Below are positions 34,239 to 43,784 of a stretch of 64,000 nucleotides of DNA, in pieces. The DNA comes from Streptomyces lydicus (GTDB lineage Bacteria; Actinomycetota; Actinomycetes; Streptomycetales; Streptomycetaceae). The DNA lies in assembly GCF_001729485.1 (NCBI RefSeq), contig NZ_CP017157.1:2170001-2234000 (forward strand). Reading direction: 5' to 3'. The stretch's first letter is position 1, and each line of letters starts with the position of its first letter. Under the pieces are notes generated by a model. That model did no database searches. It worked only from the letters and a program-made list of their open reading frames with translations, and was not told the origin of the DNA. The position numbers and the translations under genes are program-made.

Positions 34239-35129
34239 TCAGCCGTCCTTGTCCCGGCGCTCCAGCGCCGCGCGCACCACGTCGGGCTTGTTGGTGATGA
34301 TGCCGTCGACGCCCAGATCGGCGACCTTCACCGCGGTGGCCGCGTCGTCGACGGTCCAGGTGTACAGGTCCAGCGGCCGCCGGTGCGGCCCCTTCAGCGC
34401 GTGCACGGCGGCGACGTACTGCGGGGTGACCGCCGTGTGGACGGGATTGATCTGGTCGCAGTACTTCGCGAATTTCGGCAGGTCGGCGACGGAGGGGTTG
34501 CCGAGGAAGCCCGTCTTGAGGTCCGGCCGGAGTTCGTGCACGGTCTTGATGGCGTCGGCGTTGAAGCTCTGGATGATCAGACGGTTCTTGACGTGGTCCC
34601 GGTCCAGCCAGCCGGCGCGGCGCAGCTCCCTGAGGGTCTGCAGCTCGATGCCCGGGTAGAGCTCCGGCGACTTCAGCTCCATCAGCAGGCTCTGGTCGTT
34701 GTCCTCGACCTCGTCCATGTAGTCCTCCAGGGTCGGTACGCGCTCCCCTGCGAACTTCGGACCGAACCAGCTGCCCGCGTCCAGCTTCTCGATCTCCTTG
34801 AGGGTGAAGTCCGAGACGCTCCAGGGGGAGCGGTCCGGGAAGACCTTCTTGACGTTGGTGGTCCGGGCGAGCGAGTTGTCGTGCAGGATGACCAGCTCGC
34901 CGTCCTTGGTGCGCTGGACGTCGTTCTCGACCCAGTCGAAGCCGAGCCGGGCTGCCGCGTCGATGGAGGCGAGGGTGTTCTCGGGCGCGTACGACGAGGC
35001 CCCCCGGTGGGCGACCGTCTCCGGAGTGCGTCCGTGCGGTGCGGCCTGGGCGGCGGCGGGGGAGAGGACGAGCGCGGACAGACCCATGAGCACACCGGCG
35101 ACCACGGTGGCGACGGGGCGAATACGCAT
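34239..35129 (-). CDS. Secreted glycerophosphodiester phosphodiesterase
   Basis: The 296-aa protein has a signal peptide (about residues 1-29, ending AAAQA) and a GDPD TIM barrel that hydrolyses glycerophosphodiesters to glycerol 3-phosphate and an alcohol. Catalytic and metal-binding motifs are VAHRGASSYAPENT (His about 41), WVENDVQRTKDGELVILHD and the late WTVDDAATAVKVADLGVDGIITNKPDVV. This class in Streptomyces serves phosphate scavenging; no PHO box was sought successfully upstream. ATG 35129 follows GAGGAG. The frame is open to 35804 but not coding there. Confidence 0.94.
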   Translation of the reverse strand: MRIRPVATVVAGVLMGLSALVLSPAAAQAAPHGRTPETVAHRGASSYAPENTLASIDAAARLGFDWVENDVQRTKDGELVILHDNSLARTTNVKKVFPDRSPWSVSDFTLKEIEKLDAGSWFGPKFAGERVPTLEDYMDEVEDNDQSLLMELKSPELYPGIELQTLRELRRAGWLDRDHVKNRLIIQSFNADAIKTVHELRPDLKTGFLGNPSVADLPKFAKYCDQINPVHTAVTPQYVAAVHALKGPHRRPLDLYTWTVDDAATAVKVADLGVDGIITNKPDVVRAALERRDKDG

Positions 35130-35758
35130 ACGGACTCCTCGTGACGTCGTGGGCGTGAGCTGAGCTGACGTGAAGTGACGTGAACCGGGGTCGGACGGGC
35201 AGAGACTCGCAGCCGGGCCGTAGCGGGAGGCGGTCGTACGGTGGCCGAATGCTGAACGAGGGATGGCCGGTCTTCCGTGTGGAGCGTCGCGCAGTTGCAG
35301 GATGCCCGGAATACCCGTGCAACAGACGTACGTTCCGATGCCGTCCAACTTGCCGGAGCCGCGGCGTCCGCGCATCTTGACCGATGATGCGTCACCCCTC
35401 GTGCGTCTGACCGGTTTTGGCGAGCCGTCGGAGAGGGAGGGGCCGCGGCGGCGGCCCGTACGCGGGGGCTCGGCGAGCCCGGGCCGGGGCTGCGGCTGCC
35501 GGTTCCGGCGCGGTGCCGGCGATCTTGCGGAGGGCCGGCGTTGGGCCGCCCGCACCACGCCGCGGCGCCGGCCCGGACGCCGCACCCCGGCCGGCCCGGC
35601 CCGCCCCGGAGGACTCCGGCCCGTCCGGCTCCCGGCCGTCCGGCGGATCCGCCCGCGCGGTCCGGAGCACCTGCCGGGCCGGCCCGGAGCCTGCGCGCAG
35701 GCTCCGGGCGTCCGGCGCCGCCGGGGGAAACCGCAGGTCGGAGGCGATTCCCCGCCGG
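35130..35758. other. Long region without an assignable gene
   Basis: About 630 bp lies between gdpd and the uvrB promoter. A plus-strand frame from 35263 opens with some plausible codon use (MPGIPVQQTYVPMPSNLPEP), but later becomes Arg/Gly/Pro-rich and runs out of frame into uvrB; I do not call it. 35520-35740 is extremely GC-rich with short inverted repeats. Confidence 0.5.
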
Positions 35759-35781
35759 TTGTCAGTGGCGGGTCGTACGGT
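35759..35781 (+). promoter_or_regulatory. RecA-NDp/PafBC-type promoter of uvrB
   Basis: TTGTCAGTG (35759-35767), 8 nt, TACGGT (35776-35781), then 7 nt to the uvrB ATG: a perfect consensus match and a leaderless layout. Confidence 0.85.
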
Positions 35782-35788
35782 GGATCCC

Positions 35789-37930
35789 ATGCGGCCCGTA
35801 TCAAAGATCGAACGCTCGGTGGCGCCCTTCGAGGTCGTCAGCCCCTACCAGCCCAGTGGCGACCAGCCGGCGGCCATCGCCGAGCTGGAGAAGCGCATCC
35901 GCGGCGGTGAGAAGGATGTCGTCCTGCTGGGTGCGACCGGTACCGGCAAGTCGGCGACCACCGCGTGGATGATCGAGAAGCTGCAGCGCCCGACGCTCGT
36001 CATGGCGCCCAACAAGACCCTCGCGGCGCAGCTCGCCAACGAATTCCGCGAGCTGCTGCCGAACAACGCGGTCGAGTACTTCGTCTCCTACTACGACTAC
36101 TACCAGCCCGAGGCGTACGTCCCGCAGTCCGATACGTACATCGAGAAGGACTCCTCGATCAACGAGGAGGTCGAGCGGCTGCGGCACTCCGCGACGAACT
36201 CGCTGCTCACCCGGCGTGACGTCGTGGTGGTCGCCTCTGTGTCCTGCATCTACGGCCTGGGCACGCCGCAGGAGTACGTCGACCGGATGGTCCCCCTGAA
36301 GGTCGGCGACGAGATCGACCGCGACCAGCTGCTGCGCCGCTTCGTCGACATCCAGTACACGCGCAACGACCTGGCGTTCACCCGGGGCACCTTCCGGGTC
36401 CGCGGCGACACCATCGAGATCTTCCCGGTGTACGAGGAGCTCGCCGTGCGGATCGAGATGTTCGGCGACGAGATCGAGGCGCTCTCCACGCTGCACCCGC
36501 TCACCGGCGAGGTGATCAGCGAGGACGAGCAGCTGTACATCTTCCCGGCCAGCCACTACATCGCCGGCCCGGAGCGGATGGAGCGGGCCATCGCCGGCAT
36601 CGAGGCCGAGCTGGTGGAGCGCCTCGCCACCCTGGAGAAGCAGGGCAAGCTGCTGGAGGCCCAGCGGCTGCGGATGCGCACGACGTACGACATCGAGATG
36701 ATGCGGCAGATCGGCTCCTGCTCGGGCATCGAGAACTACTCCATGCACATGGACGGCCGTGAGCCGGGCTCCGCGCCCAACACCCTCATCGACTACTTCC
36801 CGGAGGACTTCCTCCTGGTCATCGACGAATCGCATGTCACCGTCCCGCAGATCGGTGCCATGTACGAGGGTGACGCCTCCCGCAAGCGCACCCTGGTCGA
36901 CCACGGCTTCCGGCTGCCCTCCGCCATGGACAACCGGCCGCTGAAGTGGGAGGAGTTCCTGGGCCGCATCGGCCAGACCGTCTATCTGTCGGCGACCCCC
37001 GGCCCGTACGAGCTCGCCCGGGGCGACGGCTATGTGGAGCAGATCATCCGGCCGACCGGGCTGGTCGACCCGGAGGTGGTGGTCAAGCCCACCGACGGGC
37101 AGATCGACGATCTGGTGCACGAGATCCGGACCCGTACCGAGAAGGACGAGCGCGTCCTGGTCACCACCCTCACCAAGAAGATGGCCGAGGACCTCACGGA
37201 CTACTTCCTGGAGCTCGGTATCCAGGTGCGCTACCTGCACAGCGACGTCGACACCCTGCGCCGGGTGGAGCTGCTGCGGGAGCTGCGATCGGGTGAGTAC
37301 GACGTCCTGGTGGGCATCAACCTGCTGCGTGAGGGCCTCGACCTGCCGGAGGTCTCGCTGGTCGCCATTCTGGACGCCGACAAGGAGGGCTTCCTGCGCT
37401 CCGGTTCGGCGCTCATCCAGACGATCGGCCGCGCGGCGCGCAATGTCTCCGGGCAGGTGCACATGTACGCCGACAAGGTCACCCCGGCGATGGAGAAGGC
37501 CATCGACGAGACCAACCGGCGCCGGGAGAAGCAGCTGGCGTACAACAAGGAACACGGCATCGACCCGCAGCCGCTCCGCAAGAAGATCGGCGACATCGTC
37601 GCCACGATCGCCCGGGAGGAGATCGACACCCAGGAGCTGCTGGGCTCGGGCTACCGCAAGGGCGGAGAGGCCAAGGACGCCAAGGCCAAGGCGCCGGTCC
37701 CGTCGCTCGGCGCGCACACCGGCAAGGCCGCCAAGGGCAAGGGCGGCAAGGCGGGCGAGGTGCTGACGGACCGTCCGGCCGCCGAACTGGCCGAGCTCAT
37801 CGAGGAGATGACGGAGCGGATGCGGGCCGCCGCGGCCGAGCTGCAGTTCGAGATCGCCGCCCGACTGCGCGACGAGGTGGGCGAGCTGAAGAAGGAGCTG
37901 CGGCAAATGAGGGAGGCCGGGGTGAAGTGA
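35789..37930 (+). CDS. uvrB: Excinuclease ABC subunit B
   Basis: The 713-aa UvrB verifies DNA damage and recruits UvrC in nucleotide excision repair. Motifs: Walker [13 protein letters not shown] (about residues 47-58), the beta-hairpin [21 protein letters not shown] (about 99-119), DESH Walker B (about 344-347), LSATPGPYE, helicase [11 protein letters not shown], and a C-terminal UVR domain (about 668-705; [29 protein letters not shown]) that binds UvrC. A Lys/Gly-rich insert (about 625-660) precedes it. ATG 35789 sits 7 nt after the -10 and has no ribosome site, so the mRNA is likely leaderless; GTG 35780 is in frame but inside the -10. Confidence 0.98.
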   Translation: MRPVSKIERSVAPFEVVSPYQPSGDQPAAIAELEKRIRGGEKDVVLLGATGTGKSATTAWMIEKLQRPTLVMAPNKTLAAQLANEFRELLPNNAVEYFVSYYDYYQPEAYVPQSDTYIEKDSSINEEVERLRHSATNSLLTRRDVVVVASVSCIYGLGTPQEYVDRMVPLKVGDEIDRDQLLRRFVDIQYTRNDLAFTRGTFRVRGDTIEIFPVYEELAVRIEMFGDEIEALSTLHPLTGEVISEDEQLYIFPASHYIAGPERMERAIAGIEAELVERLATLEKQGKLLEAQRLRMRTTYDIEMMRQIGSCSGIENYSMHMDGREPGSAPNTLIDYFPEDFLLVIDESHVTVPQIGAMYEGDASRKRTLVDHGFRLPSAMDNRPLKWEEFLGRIGQTVYLSATPGPYELARGDGYVEQIIRPTGLVDPEVVVKPTDGQIDDLVHEIRTRTEKDERVLVTTLTKKMAEDLTDYFLELGIQVRYLHSDVDTLRRVELLRELRSGEYDVLVGINLLREGLDLPEVSLVAILDADKEGFLRSGSALIQTIGRAARNVSGQVHMYADKVTPAMEKAIDETNRRREKQLAYNKEHGIDPQPLRKKIGDIVATIAREEIDTQELLGSGYRKGGEAKDAKAKAPVPSLGAHTGKAAKGKGGKAGEVLTDRPAAELAELIEEMTERMRAAAAELQFEIAARLRDEVGELKKELRQMREAGVK

Positions 37931-37990
37931 GGGCCGCCGGCGTGCGGTGAGGGAGACCGGGACGAGGTGCGGGGCGGGGGCGCGGCCCCG

Positions 37991-38016
37991 GGCCGGGCGC
38001 GGCGGCGCGCCCGGCC
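37991..38016 (+). terminator. uvrB terminator
   Basis: A perfect 11-bp inverted repeat, GGCCGGGCGCG with CGCGCCCGGCC, has a 4-nt loop and lies 60 bp after the uvrB stop. Confidence 0.65.
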
Positions 38017-38134
38017 GGGTGTCTCAGAAACGCCACAAAACGCGGGCCGTGTGCGCCCCCGCCCCGCGGTCGTGCGTAGGGTCGAGGGGGCCGCCGGAGA
38101 GCTGGGCGGGGACAGTACAGAGAGGGGACGGCGC

Positions 38135-38713
38135 GTGTCGGTCAATTTGTCCAAGGGGCAGGGCATCAGCCTGCAGAAGTCCGACGGAGGGACGCTGACC
38201 GCGGTGCGGATGGGGCTGGGGTGGCGTTCGGCGCCGCGTCGCGGCCTGTTCGGCAGGCGGACCAACGAGATCGACCTCGACGCCTCGGCGGTGCTCTTCG
38301 CCGGCCGGCAGCCGATAGACGTCGTCTTCTTCCAGCATCTGGTCAGCGATGACGGCGCGGTCCGGCACACCGGCGACAACCTCGTCGGCGGTGCGGGCCA
38401 GGGCGGTGACGACGAGGCGATCCTGGTCGACCTGGAGCGGGTGCCGGTGCACATCGACCAGATCGTCTTCACCGTCAACTCCTTCACCGGCCAGACCTTC
38501 GCCGAGGTGCAGGACGCCTTCTGCCGGCTGGTCGACGAGAACACCGGCGAGGAGCTGGCCCGCTACACCCTGACGGGCGGCGGCGACTACACCGCACAGG
38601 TCATGTCGAAGGTCCACCGGACGGCCAACGGCTGGCAGATGACCGCCATCGGTGAGCCCTCCGTCGGCCGGACGTTCCAGGACCTGGTGCCGGCGATCCT
38701 GCCGCACCTGTAA
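38135..38713 (+). CDS. TerD-family protein
   Basis: The 192-aa protein is a TerD/CABP1-type calcium-binding beta-sandwich. VNLSKGQGISLQK is the N-terminal signature, and NEIDLDASAVLF and NLVGGAGQGGDDEAILVDLERVP supply the acidic metal-binding loops. Proteins of this family take part in tellurite, phage and general stress responses; the exact action is unknown. GTG 38135 follows GAGAGGGGA. A second TerD protein and TerC follow on the same strand, forming a Ter stress block. Confidence 0.93.
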   Translation: MSVNLSKGQGISLQKSDGGTLTAVRMGLGWRSAPRRGLFGRRTNEIDLDASAVLFAGRQPIDVVFFQHLVSDDGAVRHTGDNLVGGAGQGGDDEAILVDLERVPVHIDQIVFTVNSFTGQTFAEVQDAFCRLVDENTGEELARYTLTGGGDYTAQVMSKVHRTANGWQMTAIGEPSVGRTFQDLVPAILPHL

Positions 38714-38888
38714 GGACGCACCTCCGCAGCACGCACCGTCCGCGTCCGCACTGCCCGAAGGGCGGGGCGTCCCGCAGGGCGGGGCGGCGCGGTATGCACC
38801 GTCGTGGCAGCGCGCACCCGGGCCGCGCCGCCGCGTCCGGGCCTGTGCCCGGCAGGCCCGGGACGCACCACGACCAGGGGGAACGACG

Positions 38889-40901
38889 ATGACGGCCGAG
38901 CTGGTCCGGGGCCAGAACCATCCACTGGACCGGACGCGGGTGGAGATCCGGATCACGGCGGGCGGCCCCGTCGTGGCCGCGGTGACGCTCGGCGACGCGC
39001 ACGGCAGGCTTCCCGGCACCGACGCGGTGGCCCACCCGGGGGCGCCCCGGCGCACCGGCATCGAGGTGCCCCGCCAGGCGGCTGCCGCGCACCGTCTCGC
39101 GGTGGACCTCGGCGCGCTGCCGGACGCCGTCCACCGGGTGAGCGTGCTGCTGGCGCTGCCCACCGGGATCGGCGCGCTGACCACCTTCGGCGCCGCCGCC
39201 CCGCCGTCCGTCCAGGTCACCGGCCTCGACGGCACGGGACTGGCCGGCTACACCCTCAACGGGCTGGGCGCCGAATCCGCCGTCGTCGCCGTCGAGCTGT
39301 ACCGCAGAGCGGGCGCCTGGAAGGTGCGTGCCGTGGGCCAGGGCTACGCCGACGGCCTCGCCGCGCTGCTGCGCGACCAGGGGCTTCCGCAGGCGGCGGA
39401 GCTGGCCGCGGAGATCGAGGAAGCGGTCGGCCGCGGGCACGCCAGGGCGGTCCCGGCGCCCGCACCGGCCGCGGCGCACCGGCCCGACGGACCCGCACAC
39501 CCGGCCCCCGGCCCCGCCGCCCCGGCCCCCGGCCCCGCCGCCCCGGCCCCGGACCCCGCCGCCCCGTCCACCTCGCCGGCCGCCGCCCCCGTCGACTACC
39601 GCCACCCCGAGCGCCGCTCCACCCCCGCCCCTGCCACCCCGCAGCCCTCGGTGGGCGGCCCGGTGGACCCGGCCGCTCCCGCTCCCCCGCCGTCCTCACC
39701 GCCCGCCCCCTCGGGCCCGGTGGCCGGTGACGCCGCCGGATGGAGCATGGAGGAGCGGCTCTACAACCAGGTATGGGGGATGTTCGAGGACCTGACCCGG
39801 TCGGTCGCGGCGTACCGCAGCGCGTCCGACTTCGCGGAGTCCCGCCTGGAGCAGGAGCTCGACGCCGCGCTCTCCGACCCGCGCGACCGCCTCGGCACGG
39901 CCGCCGACGCCGCCCGCGCCGCCGCCCGCGACCGGCACGCCGCCCTCGTCACCCAGGCCCGCGCCGCCCTCGACCGGGACCTCGCCCAGCTCGCCGCCGA
40001 GTCGGAGGTGGTCGAGCCCGCGCTGCCGCCCGCCTTCGCCCGCTGGGACAGCCCCGTATGGCAGGCCCACCGCTCCGCGCAGCAGCGCCCGATGGCGCTG
40101 CGGCTGGGCGACCTGCACCTCCCGGAGGTGCCGGACCTGCGCATCCCGATGCTCGTACGCCTCCCGCTGGAGCGCGGACTGTGGATCGACTGCGGGCCCG
40201 ACGCCTACGCCTGGAGGGGCCCGGACCCTGACCGCGCCTACGCCCGCCGGGAGCTGGGCAGTGCGCTGACGGACGGGCCGCCGGACGAGGCGGAACTGCG
40301 CCGGCTCTCCCTGGAGACCGCCGTCGCGCTCGCCGCCCGGCTGCTGGCGGTTCACCCCGCGGGTGAGTTCGCGGTCCAGGTCATCGACCCGGGCGGCACG
40401 ACGCTGCCCGCGCTGGCGCCGCTCCTGGAGACCGGTGTGCTGCCCGCCGCCCCGGTGCCCGGGGCCGCGGGCGTCGCCGCCGTCCTGGAGGGGCTGACCC
40501 GGCGGGTGGACCTCGTCCAGATGGCCGTCCGCAGCCGCGCCGCGGACGCCCTCCCGCCCGATGTGGACACCGCCGGGCAGCTGCTGATCGTCCATGACTT
40601 CCCGCACGGCTTCGACGACCGGGCCCTGACCCGGCTGCGCTATCTGGCCGACGAGGGCCCCGCGGTCGGGGTGCATCTGCTGATGGTCGCCGACCGTGCC
40701 CGGGCCCGGGAGTACGGACCGGTCCTGGACCCGCTGTGGCGGTCCCTGCTGCGGATCACGCCGGTGCCCGACGCGCATCTGGCCGACCCCTGGGTGGGCC
40801 ACGCCTGGACGTACGAGCCGTCGCTCGCCCCCAGGGGCAGTCAGGTGGTGCGTCAGGTGCTGGGCCGCGTCGCGGAGGCCCGCCGGGAGCGCCGGTCGTA
40901 G
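38889..40901 (+). CDS. TerD-domain protein with FtsK-like C-terminal region
   Basis: The 670-aa protein has an N-terminal TerD-like sandwich (about 1-170; AELVRGQNHPLDRTRVEIRI, VHRVSVLLALP, AGYTLNGLGAESAVVAVELY), a Pro/Ala-rich linker (about 190-275) with AAPAPGP repeats, a coiled-coil-like stretch (about 285-370), and a C-terminal region whose strand LLIVHDFPHGFDDRALTRLRYLADEGPAVGVHLLMVADR resembles the Walker B part of FtsK/HerA-type ATPases. No Walker A GK(S/T) is visible, so it is probably inactive as an ATPase. TerD plus FtsK-like modules are known from Ter-gene neighbourhoods. ATG 38889 follows AGGGGGA. Confidence 0.82.
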   Translation: MTAELVRGQNHPLDRTRVEIRITAGGPVVAAVTLGDAHGRLPGTDAVAHPGAPRRTGIEVPRQAAAAHRLAVDLGALPDAVHRVSVLLALPTGIGALTTFGAAAPPSVQVTGLDGTGLAGYTLNGLGAESAVVAVELYRRAGAWKVRAVGQGYADGLAALLRDQGLPQAAELAAEIEEAVGRGHARAVPAPAPAAAHRPDGPAHPAPGPAAPAPGPAAPAPDPAAPSTSPAAAPVDYRHPERRSTPAPATPQPSVGGPVDPAAPAPPPSSPPAPSGPVAGDAAGWSMEERLYNQVWGMFEDLTRSVAAYRSASDFAESRLEQELDAALSDPRDRLGTAADAARAAARDRHAALVTQARAALDRDLAQLAAESEVVEPALPPAFARWDSPVWQAHRSAQQRPMALRLGDLHLPEVPDLRIPMLVRLPLERGLWIDCGPDAYAWRGPDPDRAYARRELGSALTDGPPDEAELRRLSLETAVALAARLLAVHPAGEFAVQVIDPGGTTLPALAPLLETGVLPAAPVPGAAGVAAVLEGLTRRVDLVQMAVRSRAADALPPDVDTAGQLLIVHDFPHGFDDRALTRLRYLADEGPAVGVHLLMVADRARAREYGPVLDPLWRSLLRITPVPDAHLADPWVGHAWTYEPSLAPRGSQVVRQVLGRVAEARRERRS

Positions 40902-40951
40902 CGCGGGACCCCGGGCCCGGAGCCCCTCTGACCAGCAACTTTGCCTATTTC

Positions 40952-40980
40952 TTTACTAATGCTTGGTCTTCCTTTACGCT
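40952..40980 (+). promoter_or_regulatory. Promoter of the TerC transcript
   Basis: TTTACT (40952-40957), 17-bp spacer, TACGCT (40975-40980). It lies in a distinctly A/T-richer patch, and its expected start (about 40987) is right at the riboswitch P1 stem. Confidence 0.6.
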
Positions 40981-40988
40981 TCTTTGTG

Positions 40989-41102
40989 CGGAGGGGAGTA
41001 CTCCCGATGCGACGTACCCGTCATCACGGATTGCGAGTGTGACGAGATCCCGGGGCGTCGGCCCCGTCCTCCTCGGACGGAACGGGGCGGAGGAGACCTC
41101 CG
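40989..41102 (+). ncRNA. yybP-ykoY (Mn2+) riboswitch
   Basis: The leader of the TerC gene has the marks of the manganese riboswitch: a closing stem P1 (CGGAGG 40989-40994 with CCTCCG 41097-41102), GGGGAGTA directly inside its 5' arm, a CGTCA loop element near 41009-41012 region, a GC-rich third stem (CGGGGC.GTC.GGCCCCG, 41050-41066), and GAGGAGACC inside its 3' arm. yybP-ykoY RNAs control TerC/Alx-type manganese exporters in other bacteria, so context fits. The terC ribosome site (41139-41146) is 37 nt beyond, where a switch could hide it. The fold should be checked with the Rfam model. Confidence 0.72.
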
Positions 41103-41147
41103 GCAGCGACGACGCTGTGAGTGCCGTACGACTCTGCCGGAGGAGCA

Positions 41148-42134
41148 GTGGACGTTTCCCTGACCCTGTGGGTGCTGACCATCCTTGGTCTGTGCGCCCT
41201 GATAGCCGCCGATTTCTTCATCGGCGGACGCAAACCCCATGAGGTCTCCCTCAAGGAGGCCGGCATCTGGACCGGTGTCTGGATCGCGCTCGCCGCGCTG
41301 TTCGGACTCGGGCTGCTGCTCTTCGGCGGCACCGCGCCGGCCGGTGAGTTCTTCGCGGGCTTCATCACCGAGAAGTCCCTCAGCGTGGACAACCTCTTCG
41401 TCTTCGTGCTGATCATGGCGAAGTTCGCGGTCCCGGCCGTCTACCAGCAGCGGGTGCTGATGGTGGGCGTGCTGATCGCGCTGGTGCTGCGGGCCGGCTT
41501 CATCGGCGCCGGCGCCGCGATCATCGCCAACTTCTCCTGGATCTTCTACCTCTTCGGCGCGTTCCTGATCTGGACCGCGTGGAAGCTGATCAAGGAGGCG
41601 CGCGCCGAGGAGGAGGACGAGGAGTTCGAGGAGAACCGCTTCCTGAAGATGGTCGAGAAGCGCTTCCCGTCGACCGACGCGTACCACGGCACCAAGCTGT
41701 TCGTCGTCGAGAACGGCCGGCGCCTGATGACGCCGATGCTGATCGTCATGCTGGCGATCGGCACCACCGACGTCCTCTTCGCGCTGGACTCCATCCCGGC
41801 GATCTTCGGCCTCACCCAGGACCCGTACATCGTCTTCACCGCGAACGCGTTCGCCCTGATGGGCCTGCGGCAGCTGTACTTCCTGATCGGCGGGCTGCTC
41901 AAGAAGCTGGTCCACCTGTCGTACGGCCTGTCGGTCATCCTGGGCTTCATCGGCGTGAAGCTGGTGCTGCACGCGCTGCACGAGTCCGGGGTGGCGGTTC
42001 CGGAGATCAGCATTCCGGTCTCGCTGGGCGTCATCTGCGCGGTGCTCGTCGTCACGACGATCACCAGCCTGCGCGCCTCGAAGAAGCAGGAGGCCGCGGC
42101 CGCGGCGGAGCCCCGGACGCGCATTGACGCCTGA
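41148..42134 (+). CDS. TerC-family integral membrane protein (probable Mn2+ exporter)
   Basis: The 328-aa protein has about nine membrane segments. Conserved acidic motifs are ITEKSLSVDNLFVF (about residues 72-85) and IGTTDVLFALDSIPAIFG (about 200-217), the metal-binding sites of TerC/Alx. Known TerC/Alx proteins export manganese, some serving exported metalloenzymes. A cytoplasmic acidic loop (about 150-165, EEEDEEFEEN) lies in the middle. GTG 41148 follows GGAGGAG. The Mn2+-type riboswitch upstream supports the manganese assignment. Confidence 0.93.
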   Translation: MDVSLTLWVLTILGLCALIAADFFIGGRKPHEVSLKEAGIWTGVWIALAALFGLGLLLFGGTAPAGEFFAGFITEKSLSVDNLFVFVLIMAKFAVPAVYQQRVLMVGVLIALVLRAGFIGAGAAIIANFSWIFYLFGAFLIWTAWKLIKEARAEEEDEEFEENRFLKMVEKRFPSTDAYHGTKLFVVENGRRLMTPMLIVMLAIGTTDVLFALDSIPAIFGLTQDPYIVFTANAFALMGLRQLYFLIGGLLKKLVHLSYGLSVILGFIGVKLVLHALHESGVAVPEISIPVSLGVICAVLVVTTITSLRASKKQEAAAAAEPRTRIDA

Positions 42135-42163
42135 GGCCCGACGGCCCGTCCTTGACCGACGGC

Positions 42164-42193
42164 GCCCGCCCCCTCCGACGGGAGGGGGCGGGC
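42164..42193. terminator. Bidirectional terminator between terC and the MBL gene
   Basis: A perfect 13-bp inverted repeat (GCCCGCCCCCTCC with GGAGGGGGCGGGC, 4-nt loop) lies between convergent genes. Confidence 0.8.
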
Positions 42194-42235
42194 GTCGTCG
42201 CCGCTTTCGGGCTCCGCTTCCGGGAGCCGTCCGCG

Positions 42236-42892
42236 TCACCAGCCGCGCTTGCGCCACTCCGCGAGGTGCGGGCGCTCCGCGCCGAGTGTGGTGTCGTTGC
42301 CGTGCCCCGGATAGACCCAGGTCTCGTCGGGGAGCGCGCCGAACAGCTTGGTCTCCACGTCGTCGAGCAGACTCGTGAAGCGTCCGGCGTCGCCCCAGGT
42401 GTTGCCGATGCCGCCGGGGAAGAGGCAGTCCCCGGTGAAGACGTGCGGGGCGCCGTGCGGGTCGTCGTAGACCAGCGCGATGCTGCCGGGGGTGTGCCCG
42501 GTCAGATGGCGCGCGGTCAGCTCGACCCGGCCGACGGTGACGGTGTCGCCGTCGTCGAGCAGGACGTCCGTCGGGACGGGGATGCCCTCGGCGTCGTACC
42601 GGCCCGCGTACGTCCGCGCGCCCGTCGCGTCGACCACCTCGCGCAGCGCGCCCCAGTGGTCGCCGTGCTGGTGCGTGGTGACGACGGAGGCGATGCTGCT
42701 GTCGCCGATCAGCGCGAGGAGGGTGCGCGGTTCGGCCGCCGCGTCGATCAGCAGCTGCTCATCGGTCGCACGGCACCGCAGTACATAGGCGTTGTTGTCC
42801 ATCCGGCCGACCGCGACCTTCGAGATCATCAGGTCGGTCAGTTCGTGCACGTCGGCCGCTCCGCCGACCTTGACTGCTCCGCTGTAGCCCAT
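42236..42892 (-). CDS. MBL-fold metallohydrolase (glyoxalase II-like)
   Basis: The 218-aa protein has the metallo-beta-lactamase motif THQHGDHWG (about residues 74-82), then GHTPGSI (about 131-137), the Asp in HVFTGDCLF and the final His in YPGHG. It resembles glyoxalase II and other hydroxyacyl-thiol hydrolases. Because the gene lies 9 bp downstream of a mycothiol-dependent (DinB-fold) enzyme on the same strand, a mycothiol-conjugate substrate is a fair inference but unproven. Confidence 0.9.
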   Translation of the reverse strand: MGYSGAVKVGGAADVHELTDLMISKVAVGRMDNNAYVLRCRATDEQLLIDAAAEPRTLLALIGDSSIASVVTTHQHGDHWGALREVVDATGARTYAGRYDAEGIPVPTDVLLDDGDTVTVGRVELTARHLTGHTPGSIALVYDDPHGAPHVFTGDCLFPGGIGNTWGDAGRFTSLLDDVETKLFGALPDETWVYPGHGNDTTLGAERPHLAEWRKRGW

Positions 42893-42901
42893 GGACCCAC
42901 T

Positions 42902-43627
42902 CTAGAGCGGGGGTACGACAGGCAGCGCGGCGCCGTGACCGTCGAGCTCCGCGCCGTCGCCGCGACCGGTGAGCCAGCCGACCAGGGCCCGTGCCGGGCC
43001 GCTCACCACCACCTCCCCGTCGCCCGGACGCCCGGTGCGCCAGCTGCGTCCGTCGTCGGCGCGGAGCTCCAGGGCGGGCAGCTCGGGACTGCCGGCGAAC
43101 TTGACCGTGGCGAGGAACGCCAGCTCGCTGTCGACGAACTCGGGCGAGAGCTGGTCCAGGGTGTGCCCGACACCCAGGTCCATGTGGTGCAGTTCCAGCT
43201 CGGCGAGGCGGCGTAGCGGCAGCCGGTCGGCGCGCTCGACCACGCCGTTGCGCATCTCGACCTCGAACGCCCGGCGGGCCCGGGGCAGGGTGTCCGCCGC
43301 CGCGTCGAAGCGGGTGGCGCTCTCCCGCAGGTCCTCCAGATGGGCGGCCAGCGGCCGGTCGGCGTCCCGTTCGATGTCGGCGGCCCGGGCCGCGGGGCTC
43401 GCGTACATCGGTGTGCGGATGTCGGTGCGGGCCCAGGTGAGGAGGTTGGTCAAGGCGTCCGCGTTGCGGGCCAGATGGGCGAGGACGTGTCCGCGGGTCC
43501 AGCCGGGGAGCAGCGAGGGTTCCCCGACCGCGGCGTCGTCGAGCTTGCCCACCGAGACCAGCAGCCGTTCGGTTGCCTCACGGACGGCTGCCACATCGTG
43601 CGCGAAGTCAGGCGTGGTGACGGTCAT
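42902..43627 (-). CDS. Mycothiol-dependent maleylpyruvate isomerase-like protein
   Basis: The 241-aa protein is a DinB/YfiT-like four-helix enzyme. An N-terminal metal-binding part (about 1-160; LLPGWTRGHVLAHLARNADAL and LELHHMDLGVG provide the three His) is followed by the C-terminal MDMPI domain. The family includes mycothiol-dependent maleylpyruvate isomerase and mycothiol S-transferases; the real substrate is unknown. It is the first gene of a two-gene unit with the MBL hydrolase. Confidence 0.9.
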   Translation of the reverse strand: MTVTTPDFAHDVAAVREATERLLVSVGKLDDAAVGEPSLLPGWTRGHVLAHLARNADALTNLLTWARTDIRTPMYASPAARAADIERDADRPLAAHLEDLRESATRFDAAADTLPRARRAFEVEMRNGVVERADRLPLRRLAELELHHMDLGVGHTLDQLSPEFVDSELAFLATVKFAGSPELPALELRADDGRSWRTGRPGDGEVVVSGPARALVGWLTGRGDGAELDGHGAALPVVPPL

Positions 43628-43784
43628 GCTCCGAAGCTAGCGCCAGACAGGCGGGTTCGGGAGTCGGCCCGCACCGATCGGGGCGTACGCCCGGCGCGAG
43701 GCGGGAGCGGGCAGCCGGGGCGGGCGGCGCGTACGGGGGCCGCACGGCCCGGGTGCGGCGCCGCCCGCGGGCGGTTCCCGGCGG

